A stretch of 64,000 bases of DNA, taken from assembly GCA_029721515.1 (NCBI GenBank), contig CM056559.1:8185001-8249000 (forward strand), in the 5' to 3' direction. Position numbers and translations under genes: made by a program. Numbering within the stretch: the first letter of the stretch is position 1; each line of letters begins with the position of its first letter. The DNA comes from Synanceia verrucosa (taxonomy: Eukaryota > Chordata > Actinopteri > Perciformes > Synanceiidae). The notes under the pieces are model-generated. The model was given only the letters and a program-made list of their open reading frames with translations, made no database searches and had not been told where the DNA came from. Positions 1-13,076 of the stretch are shown in pieces.

Positions 1-1324
1 CATATTTTTTCAGACCGCTCACTGAGATATTGTTGTACCAGAGTACCAGAGGCCTGAGCGAGAAGTCATAACTCTATACAGTATGTGTCAGAACATATTT
101 TAGCCTAAAACGTCTTTAATAATTACACTCCTGTTCAACCTCAACTGTATTCTGCCACTTCTACTGAGGCTGCTGTGTAATCTCCCTTCCCTCTCACATT
201 CTTTAGTTTTTACCCCCTTTTACTTTCTCAGAGGCATTAATCCAGAAATGCACCTTCTTTTTTTCCATCTTCATATTAGATAGCTGTATGGTCTGGTGAG
301 CACCACTTTCCAAGCCTAATAAGGTGGCAGAACAGATTACAAGAGGGAGTCAGGACAACTTCAAACACTTTGCTTCTCCAGTGAATTCCACTACCCTGGT
401 ATTAATGGTTAATTAACATCAGATTAATTAATTGAATTGAGTCTAAATAGGATTCAGTTGAAAATAGCTGGTGCTCCCCCAATTCTGCATCTGCAGAGAT
501 AAAATAGAGCCTCCTGAGCAGCTGTTTGTTCTTGTGTGATAAAGTGTCAGATTGAGTTACAGTGCTGTTGAGAATTATTCTCACACAGGGTCATGAGAAA
601 CGGCCTGCCTCAGGTTCGGCTGCCGACATGAATACACTCAAGCTGAAGGTCACGTGAAGGAGCAGCGTGGTGGGTTAGGCACAGAGACATTAAACCGACT
701 GGCCTTAAATAAAACAGCAAGTTTCTCTTTGTCTGTTTCACATTTTGACCTCTGGCAGGTTTTTGTTAAACACATTTGAAGTGTGCGATGATTGCCTCAA
801 CCCGATAAGACCTCATTTTGAGAAAAACAAACAGCGCTCTGAACTCTGTGAGGCCAGGGAAGAAAAAAAAAGAGACAAATCTCAGCAGAGGAGCCTCATT
901 TTCTGTGATGCGATTGTTATCTTTTATATAAATGGCTCCAACATTTCCTGTTGTCTTAGTTCAAATGTAAGAGGTACACATCGCAGGATTCTTGTATTAA
1001 ACTGTGGAGTGAGGGTATGAAACAAAAGCAATAGTTTGACTTTTTTGGTGAAATAGGCCTCCATTTATTCGCCATGGTGCCAGGAGTTAGATGAGAAGGT
1101 TGATACCACTCTCGTATCTGTCCACTGGGAGCTTTCAGACAGAGAGCAGTCGCACTGTATCTGCTGCACGCTGACGCTAATGTTCTTTACTTTGAAGCAA
1201 TGTACAACTTCCTGACTGGGAGCCTCTGGACACACCCGGGTAACAAAATGTAAGATGCACTACAGGTTGATGTTTGTATCATCATACTGTACTGTTCTAT
1301 AAATAGAGTGGGTTGTAGATTAAA

Positions 1325-1800
1325 CTGGAATAGCACTCGGAGAGTGCAGACCTCTGCCCAAGGCAGCATTCTGAGAGAGCGTTTACTCCTGCAAGCCCAC
1401 AACGCCTAAGAGTGAATGTGCTGATTTTGACAAAAGGTCAATATTTGACAGATTTCCGAGCCACAATTTTGTCCTCTATGCACAGTTTTTTGCGATTATC
1501 GCAGGAAATATTCATATTTGACTATAAGAATGTCGAGATTATAAATTGAAAATTCTTTTCCAGCTATTTTGAGACCAGTTGCATTGCTCTAGCACCTTCC
1601 TACATGAAGTTATGGTTATAGACACATATTTGACCTTGGTGACCTTGACCGTTTACTGATCTTGACCAAATTGAATCAGTGACTTCGGGATTCCTATATT
1701 TACCAATTTACCAGTTTATTTACCAAATTAGGTGACGACTGGCTGAAAAATTACACACCCTGGAGGATGTGTAATTTTACATTCACTTCATATTCTTCAA
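1325..1800 (+). repeat. Fragment of a SINE-like dispersed repeat
   Basis: The segment starts with AGCACTCGGAGAGTGCAGAC, closely similar to AGCACTCAGAGAGCGCAGAC at 40841-40860. It later contains TTGACCTTGGTGACCTTGAC, a phrase typical of a widespread animal SINE-like family. Family assignment is from memory and the boundaries are approximate. Confidence 0.4.
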
Positions 1801-4800
1801 CCTAAGCTAACTCCGCTAGCTCATTTTAATGCTCATAACATCACACACAGTCACCGACACGCTCAATCTCCAACGTCGCTGCTCGATGACACCGGATGTC
1901 AGACAACCTTGTAAAGACGCACCAGGCGGATCACCTCTGGATCGTCAGTTTTTAGGAAAGTGGCAGCCATCACTGGAATAAATAATCTTAATGTAATACG
2001 GCACATAACACAGCCACTAGAGATGAGAGCTCGATTAAAGAGTTGACATAAAACATCTGTGAGGAGACACGAAGGAAGGGGAGAGCTGCATAGGTCTTAT
2101 ACGTCGAACTGCCTGTCTCAGCAAAGGCCCCTCTCACTCTTCCTAAATCACTGAATTAATTACACCACCAGTGTTTTAGATGCCAGCCACCACTGTGCCG
2201 TTAAAGCCTCACTGAACAGACTGCTTTATGAGCTAAACACAGGTGGCAGAGATGGACGAGATAAGGAAGAGTGAGGGAGGAAAAGAGAGAAGGAACTGTT
2301 GAGGAATCTCATTAACGAAAGGGATGGATTAAGGGTGTTACTCATACACACGAGTGGCATACTGATTCATACTCAGTCTACCCCGCAACGCAGATTTACA
2401 CTCACGCTTCAAATAATCTGTCTTTGCACTGAAACAGTGATCCCCACCTTCAAAAAGCTGCAGGCTGTGGCGTCAACTTGAATCCATTTTGGCTGCTCAC
2501 TCATGTGACTCGTCACTTTATCCTCCTCACCATCCACAGAGTCCTGTCTCAAAGATGAAGTCTACACACCACAGCTGTTACAACACATTTTTCCCCCCTC
2601 TTTCTTCCTGTGGGCTCTAGCGACACAGAGGGATCTTTCTTAAGGCTTTGTTTCTCTCTGTACACTTCTCATTCTCTGTCAGGTTCCCTAACTGCTACTT
2701 CATTGACTTCAAAATAGCATCACACTGTCCTGTAAAAACAAATGACAAACCAGTTTATTCCCAATCGTACGGTATGTTAATAGGACTTACATCGTGCCTT
2801 CCCTGACCTCGTCTTCCTTTGCTTTATTCCCGTCTTTGTGAGCTATACGTAACGCCAAGGGACATCCTGTTACCATGTGAATAGTGGCCGTTCATCTCTG
2901 GGTACAGCTGTGCCCTCTGTGTGCTCTTTTGTGACCCATATTCTGTTAGCAAAATGCCCTGCCAGTTGTAATGTACCCCCCGACTTGTTCTTCTTCCGCT
3001 ATCTAAGAGCTAAAATATTCAACTACAAATTCTGTCACAGAGGTTTGGTAAAGGCTCGAGGTCACACCATATGAAGCTACGTAAAACCAGCACAAGATGT
3101 TCTGATTGTGGTATGAAGGTCGCTGCTCAACTCTGTGCTGTATTGTAATATTCACATTTCAAAGTTGTTGAAACAGGATGTTTCAACCGTAAATGAGTGT
3201 TCACATACTCCCTTTGTAATATACTGTAGGTTTAGGACAATCAACACCAAACACAAGCCACATGCACAACTGTTGGATTTCACTCCATGAGAGGGAGGGA
3301 GAAAGAAAAAAATGCCCCCTTGTGGCCAAAGTATAGTTGACAATCTGTTTTGAGTGCCAGTCATTTTTTAAATTTAAAAATCTCTTTCTAGACCCACAAA
3401 ATATTTTTTTACGATGTCTCTGAAATCACAGAGTAGCTCAAATGAAAGAAGAGGCCCACTATTTCATCATTGTTTTTACCTTGTTCTATTAGGTAGAGTA
3501 GAGACCACTTTAGAGTAGAGTTTGACGGTGAAACTCGTCAATGGCACTCAAAAAGTAAAACAAACGAAACAAATTGTAGACTGAGCAGTGTTACACTTAT
3601 GCCTATACATGTTTTAGTAGGTTGGGTTCATTCTGCTGGACCTGACTGGTCGTGTCAACGTGGGGTTCAGCATTGTGGACGAATAAGAACAGAATAGAAG
3701 AAGAATATACACGGATATACATGGAGAGGTTTTCAGATTTAACCATGACAAATGCTGCTTTAAAACTTTACAGAAAATAAGCATCAGCTACAGTTGTAGT
3801 CGGGTATGTCCAACATAACAGTCTTGCAAAAGTAAAAATCCATCAGGTCCCACTGGACTGTTAAAGTTTGTCTTTAACAGCTATCTCCCACAAATGAGAG
3901 GATCCTTCATTTGAATGACTCTAATGTAAAGGCTTCCCATTACATTAACACTGCACCTTTTTTTATTATTGAAAATTCAGTATGTGACACAATTCAAACA
4001 TATAAGTGCAGCCAACTGGGTCACAACAATATGTCAGTAGATTAAGTCAGGATTTGATCATTAGGTACAGATATAAGAAATATATAAAAGAGACAAAAAA
4101 GGTACAAGCACAGTAAACTTATTTGAGGTCTATTAATGACAGAGTGCATCTAGAGTTCTAGGCTACCTTAGTCCACATTGAGCAAAACTAGTCCTCATAA
4201 AAAGTTGGGTTTACCACAAGGGATTTGCCCTGAAATTGTCAGCAAAGTGGTAAATGTCAGTGGGAACAGTGCAGATACAGAACAGTGGATTGTTGCATCC
4301 AGTGCTCAAAGGCAAATAGTGTTCAAGAAAGCTAAATAAATGTTAGCCAAGGCTGAACAGAAAAAAAGGATTCAGTTACCCGACTCTATCAAAACACAAC
4401 CAAATCACAGCCTCTTTATTGGAAGTGCAGCAGATGGTTGGTGTTAAATTCTGTGATGGACAACCGGCCGGGTCGATACCACTCCTTTTCCAGGAGGAGA
4501 TGAGATTAGACTAACCTGCTATACGCAGAAAAACACTCACAGACACTTAACTGCACACACAAACACACTTAGTGTAATCACATACACCTGGATTCATTGT
4601 GCACACTCCCACATACCCTGGAGAAAAAAAATGTTTGAAGCATTCTCCAAGAAGCACTCAGTGAAAGTCGAGTGGTGACTCAGCAGACATGACAGCAGCG
4701 AGGGAGAGACAGCGACAGGGTTTAAGTCAAGGTGGGGAAGAGGGTGCATAAAAATAATGAAGTGATAACTTTGAAATAAAGGTGTGAATGAGTGAAGATG

Positions 4801-7059
4801 AATGATAACGTGTCAGCTTTTTGATCATTATGCATCAACATCGGAATTAGCCGTCCATCTCCTTTTGTTTGCACATAAAAACGCTTTATGATGCCTATTT
4901 ACTCTGACCTCAAGGGAAATGTGTCATCATCATTTCTTTATGCACTCGCTGCCACATCTAATGCTCAGTGAATTTAAAGTCTCACTTCTGCCACCATCGC
5001 CTTTTGATGTTTTTTCTCCCCTCTTTTTTCTTTTGCCCTCCTCCCTCCTTCATTTGCTTCCATATTGAGGTCAGAGCATTAGTCCATCAGGAGGTCAGTA
5101 CAGAAAAAAAAAGATCTAAACCCTTAATTAAACGGACATCCCTCATCACAGGTTTGTCTTTATCTACAAATAATAGTGTTTACATTTTTAATTGTATTTC
5201 TCAGCATGTCCCTCCCCTGGGAGGAAATTCATTAAATGAAGCTTTTTGTGCCTTAATGGACAGTTACAGATGAGTGATCACAGCAATGTCTTTTCTCCAC
5301 ATGACCACTTAGCTGGGGGTGCTATATCTTTTTTTTTTTAATTCTCACACTCTAACAATCACCCGCTCATTCACACACTGTTCAACCTTCTTTGCTGTTT
5401 TAAAAGGAGCCTAATTGAAAAACTGGGCATGTTGAGGGGCAGTGGTAAGTGAGATTCATGACGCGTTGCAGACATAAGGTCGTACATCATACTTTGTGAG
5501 GCGGGCGACAGAAGCTGCCATTATTGGATCAGCATTGCTTCATTAAGTCTCCACACGACACAGTCTGCCGCTTACGCCCATGGACAGAACGATGTAGGGG
5601 AGGGAAAGAGGAGGATTAAAGCTAGGAAGGAAAGAGATGGAGATGAGGAGATGGAGGGAAAGAGACAGAGGAAAGGGAGCTTAGAGCAGAGTGAAGAAGG
5701 AGAGAGACAACATAGTTGACAGGGGAGGAGGGAAATGTGAAAAATAAAACAGTGGAACAAAGTTTTCTGATGATCTTTTCCGGGCAGATAAGGAAAACAA
5801 TGAATTAAGGATGATGGCCTGCAGCTTCCCGTTAATGCTGGCTAAATAAACAACTCAAGCAGTGTTGGAAAATCCTCCAGCAGCTCACTGCATCCAAGTT
5901 TCAGAAGATAATTTCCACTTATTCATCCAACCCTATGTCTGTCTCATTTTCCATGAAAACTGACCCCTTTCAATCAGATAGATAAGACAAAACACCAGGA
6001 GCAATAATCTCTTGCCTGTTTAAAAACACATATAAACATTTAATATATGCATCACTTCAATGATGAAGTGAACAAGTGATTCATACAGAGAGCAGTGCTG
6101 CTGGTCTGTGAGCCCCAACACACAAACAGATGGTGCTATCTGGTGGCTGTACTGAGCATCACAGCTTAGAACAGCAGCGTGGGTATTATTTTCGCTTCAG
6201 AGAAGGACACCTTACCTGCTGTGATCGGCTTCAATGAAAAGACGTCAAACGATGAAGCTCCTACAAAGTGGCACAGGTGTTTTCAGTTCTGTGCCTGACA
6301 CAGTCTGTGCTGTGTCTGACTAATCAGCCCACATTAAGTGAAAACACCTGCATCAGTGTACCAGGCCTTAACTTTAGCAGAGTTCATTTCATTTTAAATG
6401 ATAAATGAGCATAGTCTCCTTCACAATTTGCGTACATGCTATGCCAGCAGAATGAATTACTCAGTATACCAAGGTGAACTTCACACCACTGACTTAATAA
6501 GAATTTTTAAATTAGATCACACTCAGATTTCATCACTACATGTTTCTCAAAGAAATTAAGCTCCTATCTCTATCTCAATTAAAATCGCTGCTGCTAATTA
6601 AAAGCTTCAGTGGGTCGGACAAACTGACACTCCATGCGATTAGATAGCTATAATAGGATTTAAATGAATAGTAATATTGATTTGTAGTCGGGGAGCAGCA
6701 AAATCATTAAAAATACATTGGTAACTTGTTGGACTAATGTTGTCATTTGCGAGATAACTATGCACTGAATATGTGTAATTATTCAAGTTACTGCAAATAT
6801 ACAGTAATCAGATAATATTGGATAAAATTGTGGAAAAATCAAAGCAATAAAAAAATAAAAATGCTGGAACTAAGTGCCTTTAAATAAATACTGTAAATGA
6901 AAGTGTGGGGGAATATTGGTATTAGCTTTCTTGCTTAGAGTCAGATGAGAAACTGTGGGGTTATGATTTGGAGTTGTTTGCAACCTCACAGTGACCAGAA
7001 GAAATAGTCCTGCACATACATAGCCCCACAATAAAAGCTCAACTTGTATAGTTTACACC

Positions 7060-7440
7060 ATTTTTTTTAACAGAATTTGTCAAGGTTAAAGGAACACACC
7101 GCCATTGTTCTATATTGAAATATAATCTTCCCTGATCTTTGACGAATTGATACATACCTCTCTCATCTTTGTGCGTGCACTCAATCACTCTGGTGTGTGG
7201 CGCTATTTTGTTAGCATTTAGCATAGCCCAGTAAACCACGTTCCTTGGGGTCCAAAGAGAGGTGAAATTAGAAGCGCCCAAGCACTTCCATGTTTTCCCT
7301 ATATAAATAAGGTTACATGAGTAGTTACATGACCCGTGTATGGTTGCACAAAATAAAATGTGACAATTTTCTAAGCGGATGAAAAGGAGAACTATAATGT
7401 ATGGCGGAATTACCCTTAGGAGCACTTCGGCTCTGACGTC
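7060..7440. repeat. Teleost interspersed repeat fragment
   Basis: The segment contains CATACCTCTCTCATCTTTGT and TAGCATTTAGCATAGCCCAG, phrases I associate with an abundant non-autonomous fish repeat. A minus-strand 128-codon open frame across it is a by-product of the repeat, not a gene. Class is unknown and the ends approximate. Confidence 0.4.
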
Positions 7441-7497
7441 GTCACAGTCATAGACATGTATACAGTGTAAAATTATTCTTCAGTTCATTTGTACATT

Positions 7498-7515
7498 TTT
7501 ATTACATTTTTTATT
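7498..7515 (-). terminator. Two tandem AATAAA poly(A) signals, candidate 3' end of mbnl1
   Basis: Two minus-strand AATAAA hexamers (7510-7515 and 7498-7503) sit within 18 bases in an A/T-rich stretch. Other candidates are at 8870-8875 and 8786-8791. Sequence alone cannot say which is used. Confidence 0.35.
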
Positions 7516-9617
7516 CATAACAGCAAGAATCAAATATAGCAATGCAAGCCCTGTGAAAAGATCTGTCAATATCATTTTCTTCTCTACACCACATACATCC
7601 ATCAAAGCTGGCACAGCACACCACAGGTTATAATGGCTACATTCATGACTTCGGTTATTACATGTCGTAGTCAATAAAACCTCAGCAAACACTTTCCTAC
7701 CAGCTTCAGATCTTCAGCACTTTAGATACAGTTCCCCACCCCACAGTTCAGTTCTGGTTTCTTCGTACACATTTCATTCTGATGAGAGGATATTTTATGG
7801 CTTTAGACTGTGACAATCAGAGAGCTTCTCTACAGGTGCTTTTCAGAGGAGGTGGCAGCTATGCAACGACAAATCCTTTCAGAGGGCCTGGAGCAGTAAA
7901 ACAAGCAGAAACAAACTGCAGCAGAAGACAGAATACATCATATTAGCACTACGAGCAGAGAAAACAAGAAACGAAGAAAAAAAAGTTCAGTTTACATCAT
8001 ATCTTAAACGTAAGCATGCGTGCTTGTAGGAGATGAGAGATGACGAAGATGATCAGGACACAATCAAACTAACGACGTACTGACCAAACTATAAAATGTA
8101 ATCATATTTCAGTCTGAAATATGATTCGTTGAACTATATTCCTGTTTGGCCAATTTCATCTACTAGAAGCACAGCTTACGTACATAAACATAAAGAACAT
8201 ACTTATAGCTATGGTGTTTGTGTTGCATGTAGTACTCACCAAGTGGTAAAACTTTAGTGAGTATATTCTCAGGAATCTTTTTTTTTTTTAATAAACCACT
8301 ATTCTATTTTTTATATATATTTTATCCATTACATTGATAGAATATTGTATACTGTAAATACATCTTTCTGTGTAACATGTTTTCTTATTCAATATTACTG
8401 CTGTGATTTTTTTTTTAAACGGTATATGTAGTTCCTTTAACATGCATTCCTCTCTGAGTAAAGTACGTGAGACAGGACGTGTTGTGATTGGTTGGGCCTG
8501 GGAGGGCGTGGCCATGACACACAGACCTGTCGGACAGGTTGGTTAGGGGACCAGACAAACCCAGTCAGGCCCTTACGCTGGAGGGTAGTGGACGCCTCCT
8601 CCGGAAGGTTACCTGGCAAACTACAAGCTGCTGACAAAAAAGAAGAGCAACACTTGGCCTTTTCTGAAACGGGTTGGAGAGCGAGAACTCAGTGCCCTTT
8701 TTATGCAAGCAATTTTGTTCAGCCTTTCATAAGATTTTTTTTTTGTTATCCTAGCAAAATTCCTTGTCATTATAGACATTCTTTTTTTATTCAAAATAAG
8801 ATCTCAATATACATGATTCTCTCTTTTTTGACTATGTACAGAAGTGCAAAAAAGTCAACCTTTATCACCTTTATTTCCTCGAGATTCCCCACCCCACCCT
8901 TGTTGTTTGCAGTTGGCTTAAGTACGAGATGAGTGTGCACACTCACATCCCTACTCGCCACGTTCACCTGACCCCGCCAGCGACGCCCCCGAAAAGTGAT
9001 CAAATATGCAGCTTGTTTTCCAACATGGCCCAATTTCCAGGGAGAGTAAAAATATTAAAACAATAGTTACTATTTGAAATGGATACAGTAGAAAATAACA
9101 TATTTACTCTAAACATCTAAGAACTAGATTTTTATAATAGTCTTTTTTTTTCTTATATGACTAGTTACAAACCTTACAATCGTTAAAATATTACTCGGTT
9201 ATCGGCGATGGTTGCCACAGTGACAACTTAGCCTCTCTGTTCTATTATTTCATCACTGTTAGATACTCATATAAAACATCTTTTGTTCAAAGAACACAAA
9301 AAGACTAGAGAAATGAACAATATGCATACAGTTCAACAATATGCATAACGTAGAAAATATCGAGTTTACAATCATAATCATACTAAAATTAACATTACAT
9401 GGAATTTCAGGAACCTGTGCATGAGGAACACACAAACACTCACTTTTTTTTAAAACCTTATATTCATTATAAGAAAGATAAATATAATGAGCAAAATTTC
9501 AAATCTGAACTAAATATCAAAAAAAAAAAATCATCCGAATAAAATTAAGTAAAACACTCCTCATCTAAAGAAAACCACAAGAAAACACTGACAAAAAAGT
9601 GACAATTATATAGTGCT

Positions 9618-9678
9618 CTGTGTGTATGTGTGTGTGTCTGTGTCTGTGTGTGTGTCTGTGTGCATGTGTGTGTGTGTC
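9618..9678. repeat. Imperfect (TG)n microsatellite in the putative 3' UTR
   Basis: An alternating TG tract interrupted by TCTG and TATG units. On the mbnl1 strand it is CA-rich and would lie in the 3' UTR if that call is right. Confidence 0.85.
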
Positions 9679-11454
9679 TTTTAATATGGCGTGGATTAGG
9701 CAACTGGATGGTTCAAAATGGCATGTTGCATTGTGCTGACCCGATGGTACATTCTAAGGCTTTGGATGAGAAATACAATCGTTTATATTCTTGCCACTTT
9801 CCCTGTACTATCCACCAATTAAATATGCCTGAAGAACACCCAGGACACAACAAAAACAAAGAGTTCTAGAGATCTACTCTATACACCCGATCCTACTTTG
9901 GGCTCGCTAGTGCAGCTCACACGTTTTAAAAATTTCGTTCCACTAGACTACCAACGATATCTAGTAACAATGAACAAAAAGACTTTGGCTGACAATCTGA
10001 AAACAGCTCCCAGGTAGACGTATTAAACAAATATTCTTAAATATGTCGGACTATATGTACACTTCACTGAATCTCCTCTAACAATCTGCCTTAAAATGTG
10101 CATAACCATAATGAAAAACAAATCAGGTCATACAAATCCATCACCAGTTTTGACTTCTGTCTCACAGCAGTTTGGATACCAACTGATCGCCCTGTTGTTT
10201 CAAAGCTATTCACTGCAACATCTTCATCATTGGGAGAGTTTTTGGTCTCTCGTGCAGGCCAAGACCCCAAATACGACTCATGTGACTTTTAGAGTCAATA
10301 GACTTCAAGATCATGGAGAGGGTTTTATGTCTGTCACTTCCTGTCCAAACACGTGACATCACCAACAAAGTCTGAGAGGGAAATTTAAAAACAGTGATTC
10401 ATTCAGTAGATTAATGTAAAACAGACAATCTGGGGAGGGTATGCTAATAAACAGTGGCCCTAATGGGAATGACAGGTAATGACAAGTCACAACACTGGAC
10501 AATACATGCTGTCCGAGAGAGAAACTAGACTTATTAAAGGGAATTGTTGAGTTATAGAACTGCTTTTAAACCATTCATATGTTTTTGAGATGTATGGCAC
10601 TTTGCAGGGATGCCTGCAAGGTTAGAGACATGTGCTTAAGAAATAGAAATGCAGGCTACAAAGATTTGAAAGACTCCTCACAGACATTCAGTTGCTATTC
10701 TGCCTCTGAGTGCACTCATGTGATTTCCCTTATCACCGGTTTAACAAAATAAAAGCAGAAACAAAATCATTGTGCATGCATATGTGATTCAGTCAGATCA
10801 TTTGCTTCTTTTACCCCAAAATTAAATACAAGGTGCACCTTTGTGTAAACACATGAACACATTTAGGTCAAAGACCAACAACCAATAAACAAACAAACAT
10901 AAGTCATGATTCTTGGTCAATGGACGTACCAATCCAGCTGACGTTTTTGACAACTGCTCCGCTCGTTTACCTCATGTTAACATTCAAAGTGTGTCCGGTG
11001 AATAAAGGTTAAGTTGCCTTCACAGAGCGAAAGGCAGTCTTTAATGCAAATGACGTATTTTTCTGTTGTTGAGTAATAGTGTGCATGAAGTACAGGTGAA
11101 AACGAGCCTAACAAACTGTGCCTCCTATGTTGACATGCAGATTTATCCTGAACCAATTTGGATTTGGTTCTCCATTTTGCTCTTGATGTTGCAGGTATGA
11201 GGGGTGACCGCTAATCTTGAACTTGACTCCAGCACGCTCCAGTGTCCATCTGGAAAGAAGTTCACGAAACAGATGAAGCAGGTGTGAAGGAAGGGGACAA
11301 GCTGTGACAAAACTTAGTTTAAATGTTTCTTATTGTCTTGGAAATCTGGTTCCAAAACATAACCTAAAACATAAACCACAAATGATCTTTTAACATCAGT
11401 TTTTGCAGAGATTAAACAAGCAATATACTATATGATGGATGTGTTAATTTGTGA

Positions 11455-11550
11455 GCTTTTGTAGTGCTGGTAGGTGGGCTTTGTTACCTTTGGTTAGAGC
11501 CAGGCTGGTCTCTATGCTAAACTAAGCTAACAGACTGCTGCAATAAGTGT
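11455..11550. repeat. Teleost repeat fragment in the terminal intron
   Basis: GAGCCAGGCTGGTCTCTATG followed by CTAAACTAAGCTAACAGACT and GCTGC resembles a common fish dispersed repeat (known from memory). It lies between the 74-nt exon and the putative terminal exon. Confidence 0.4.
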
Positions 11551-11778
11551 ATTTCCTCAACACGTACAATTTTTACGTTGGTTGAATAGGTTAAAATAAA
11601 TGAATTAATAATTTAACCAAACTAGTAACCAACAATAATAATAAAATATAAAAAATAAAAATAATAATGCAGTTGTGGCAAATCCTTAAAACGCAGCTAT
11701 GTATCTGGTTAAAAAGCAGCTGACAGTATTGATCCAAAAGCAAGTGTGTGAGCTGTTAGAAAGCAGTGCAGTACATAC

Positions 11779-11852
11779 TGTTCTGATTGCGACTCCTACA
11801 TCTGGGTCACATACTTGTGACTAGTCAGATGGTCTGCAGATATTATTGGAAT
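11779..11852 (-). CDS. mbnl1: mbnl1 last coding exon (CDS 11796-11852) with the HKYVTQM C-terminus
   Basis: This exon encodes residues 380-397, IPIISADHLTSHKYVTQM, then TAG at 11798-11796. The acceptor is CGATCAG|ATTCC. Seventeen bases after the stop, the sequence ACA|GTATGT (donor 11778-11777) gives a 74-nt exon, which fits the alternative penultimate exon of mammalian MBNL1 as I recall it. If it is included, the stop is here and the terminal exon is non-coding. If it is skipped, translation runs into the terminal exon. The coding part is certain by homology; the donor is inferred from its sequence. Confidence 0.9.
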
Positions 11853-12181
11853 CTGATCGAGAGGTAGAAAGATAGAAAGAGAGGAGGAGGGAGGAAGGCA
11901 GGGGCAGAAAGAAATAAATAGAGGGAGACAGAAATATCAGTTAAAATGAGGACAAATAGCACTTCAAACTAAAGTGACAATAAATAAGAGCATTGAAGCT
12001 ATCTTAATAATCACATCGGAGGCTCTGGAAAGCTATAAGATCAGAGATGATCCTTGTGCAACATTCATGCATTTTGTATTAAGAGGCACATGGGAATTAT
12101 ATGATTTAAAGAAAAAAAGTCAGAGCTCATACCACAAGTGAAGAGAGAAAAAGAGAAAGAGGAGGCAGGAGAGGAGCAAAC

Positions 12182-12273
12182 CTGATTGGCTGTTGCGGTT
12201 GCAAAGGGAACACTTGTGGCAGATGTGGTGGCTGCAGACACAGTGGCTGGATTAGCACCGTGCATCATGGGTA
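12182..12273 (-). CDS. mbnl1: mbnl1 coding exon 8: Ser/Thr/Ala-rich C-terminal segment
   Basis: This exon encodes the last two bases of Val349 and residues 350-379, PMMHGANPATVSAATTSATS and VPFATATANQ. The acceptor is TTTTCCTCCAAG|TACC and the donor AATCAG|GTTTGC (12181-12180). At 92 nt it is one codon shorter than the 95-nt mammalian exon I remember (FATATANQ here, FAATATANQ there). It is not a multiple of three, so skipping it changes the C-terminus: the next exon would then be read as a short tail DSNNICRPSD followed by a stop. Confidence 0.92.
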
Positions 12274-13040
12274 CTTGGAGGAAAAGATCACACAGCAGTT
12301 GATTTATAGCTTTTTTTTTATGTCAATACTTCATCTGTATGTGTCCATAGAATATTGATAGACACGAGGGAATATGCTCATAGATTTAAAAAGCTTTAAA
12401 TCAAATTAATTGTAATCTCATAATCTCTAATGTTCTTTCTAACAATTACCCATGGTGTAGAGGTCAAAGAAGGAGAGTAAATTTTAGACTGCAATGTCGC
12501 TAATTGGAAAATTTTAATGCAGATTGCAGTATCTTGTCATCATGTTGAAAGGGCTAGTTCATTGATTTCTGAATTACCTCCCTACAAAGTAAAAAAAAAA
12601 TTGAGCACAATGCAAAAAATATACTTACAACAACTATTAATACGTCTACCACCACTTCCACTACCAATAATAATATATGGCAAGACAGCATCACGTGCTT
12701 TGGAGGTTAGAGAGCTGGGGATGGAAGTATAATGAAGCAAGGGTCAGGGGGATTGTGAACTGCAACAAGCATTAGGTGACAGACAGACATGTGGCATAGC
12801 AAACGGGTTCATTCCCTACCACAAACACGTAATAATAAAACAATTTAAATCAAAAATTTACAATTCATCAGCCACACTGTGGGCTGCATTGTAAACAGAT
12901 CATATACGCCATTTTGGGCTAACGTCAAAGTCTAAATTCACAAAATGGAGAATGTGCTCACACATTATGTGGTGAGTTGAATGACATGTGAGTGACTGCA
13001 ATGGGCTCAAAGATAATCAGTAAGGAAAGCTGGCACCTAC
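12274..13040. other. Intron between the 92-nt and 36-nt exons
   Basis: It has the GTAGGT donor and the TTTTCCTCCAAG acceptor. No additional exon or repeat could be supported inside it. Confidence 0.6.
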
Positions 13041-13076
13041 CAACACTTGTTGCAGGTGTCATGCACAATATCGAGC
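13041..13076 (-). CDS. mbnl1: mbnl1 36-nt micro-exon
   Basis: This exon encodes the end of Gly337 and residues 338-348, SILCMTPATSV, plus the first base of Val349. The acceptor is ACAG|GCTCG and the donor GTTG|GTAGGT (13040-13039). Its length matches the 36-nt alternative exon of mammalian MBNL1. Entry and exit phases are the same, so skipping keeps the frame and joins FIPS to VPMMHG. It is too short for ORF scanning. I found it from the expected peptide and confirmed it by splice sites and phase. Confidence 0.93.

Larger units (their letters stand above)
1..7479. other. 3' flank of mbnl1, no gene seen
   Basis: No exon-like open frames with recognisable protein similarity appear on either strand. 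Open frames here are short or low-complexity. The interval holds repeat fragments near 1325-1800 and 7060-7440 and a GA-rich stretch around 5590-5720. Confidence 0.6.
7480..11249 (-). other. mbnl1: Putative mbnl1 terminal exon and long 3' UTR
   Basis: On the transcript strand, GAACTTCTTTCCAG at 11250 is a good acceptor 529 nt after the donor at 11778. If the 74-nt exon is skipped, reading continues MDTGACWSQVQD and stops at 11213-11211. Otherwise the whole exon is 3' UTR. No convincing coding sequence follows. AATAAA signals on the minus strand lie at 8870-8875, 8786-8791, 7510-7515 and 7498-7503. I placed the end near 7480 because the last pair sits there, just before a dispersed repeat. The 3' end is a guess; a much shorter UTR is possible. 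Confidence 0.45.

Noticed and set aside
7039..7425. 128-codon minus-strand open frame
   Set aside because: Coincides with a dispersed fish repeat; no protein similarity recognised.
8492..8932. 146-codon plus-strand open frame
   Set aside because: Lies antisense in the putative 3' UTR, with no domain and biased by T-rich runs.
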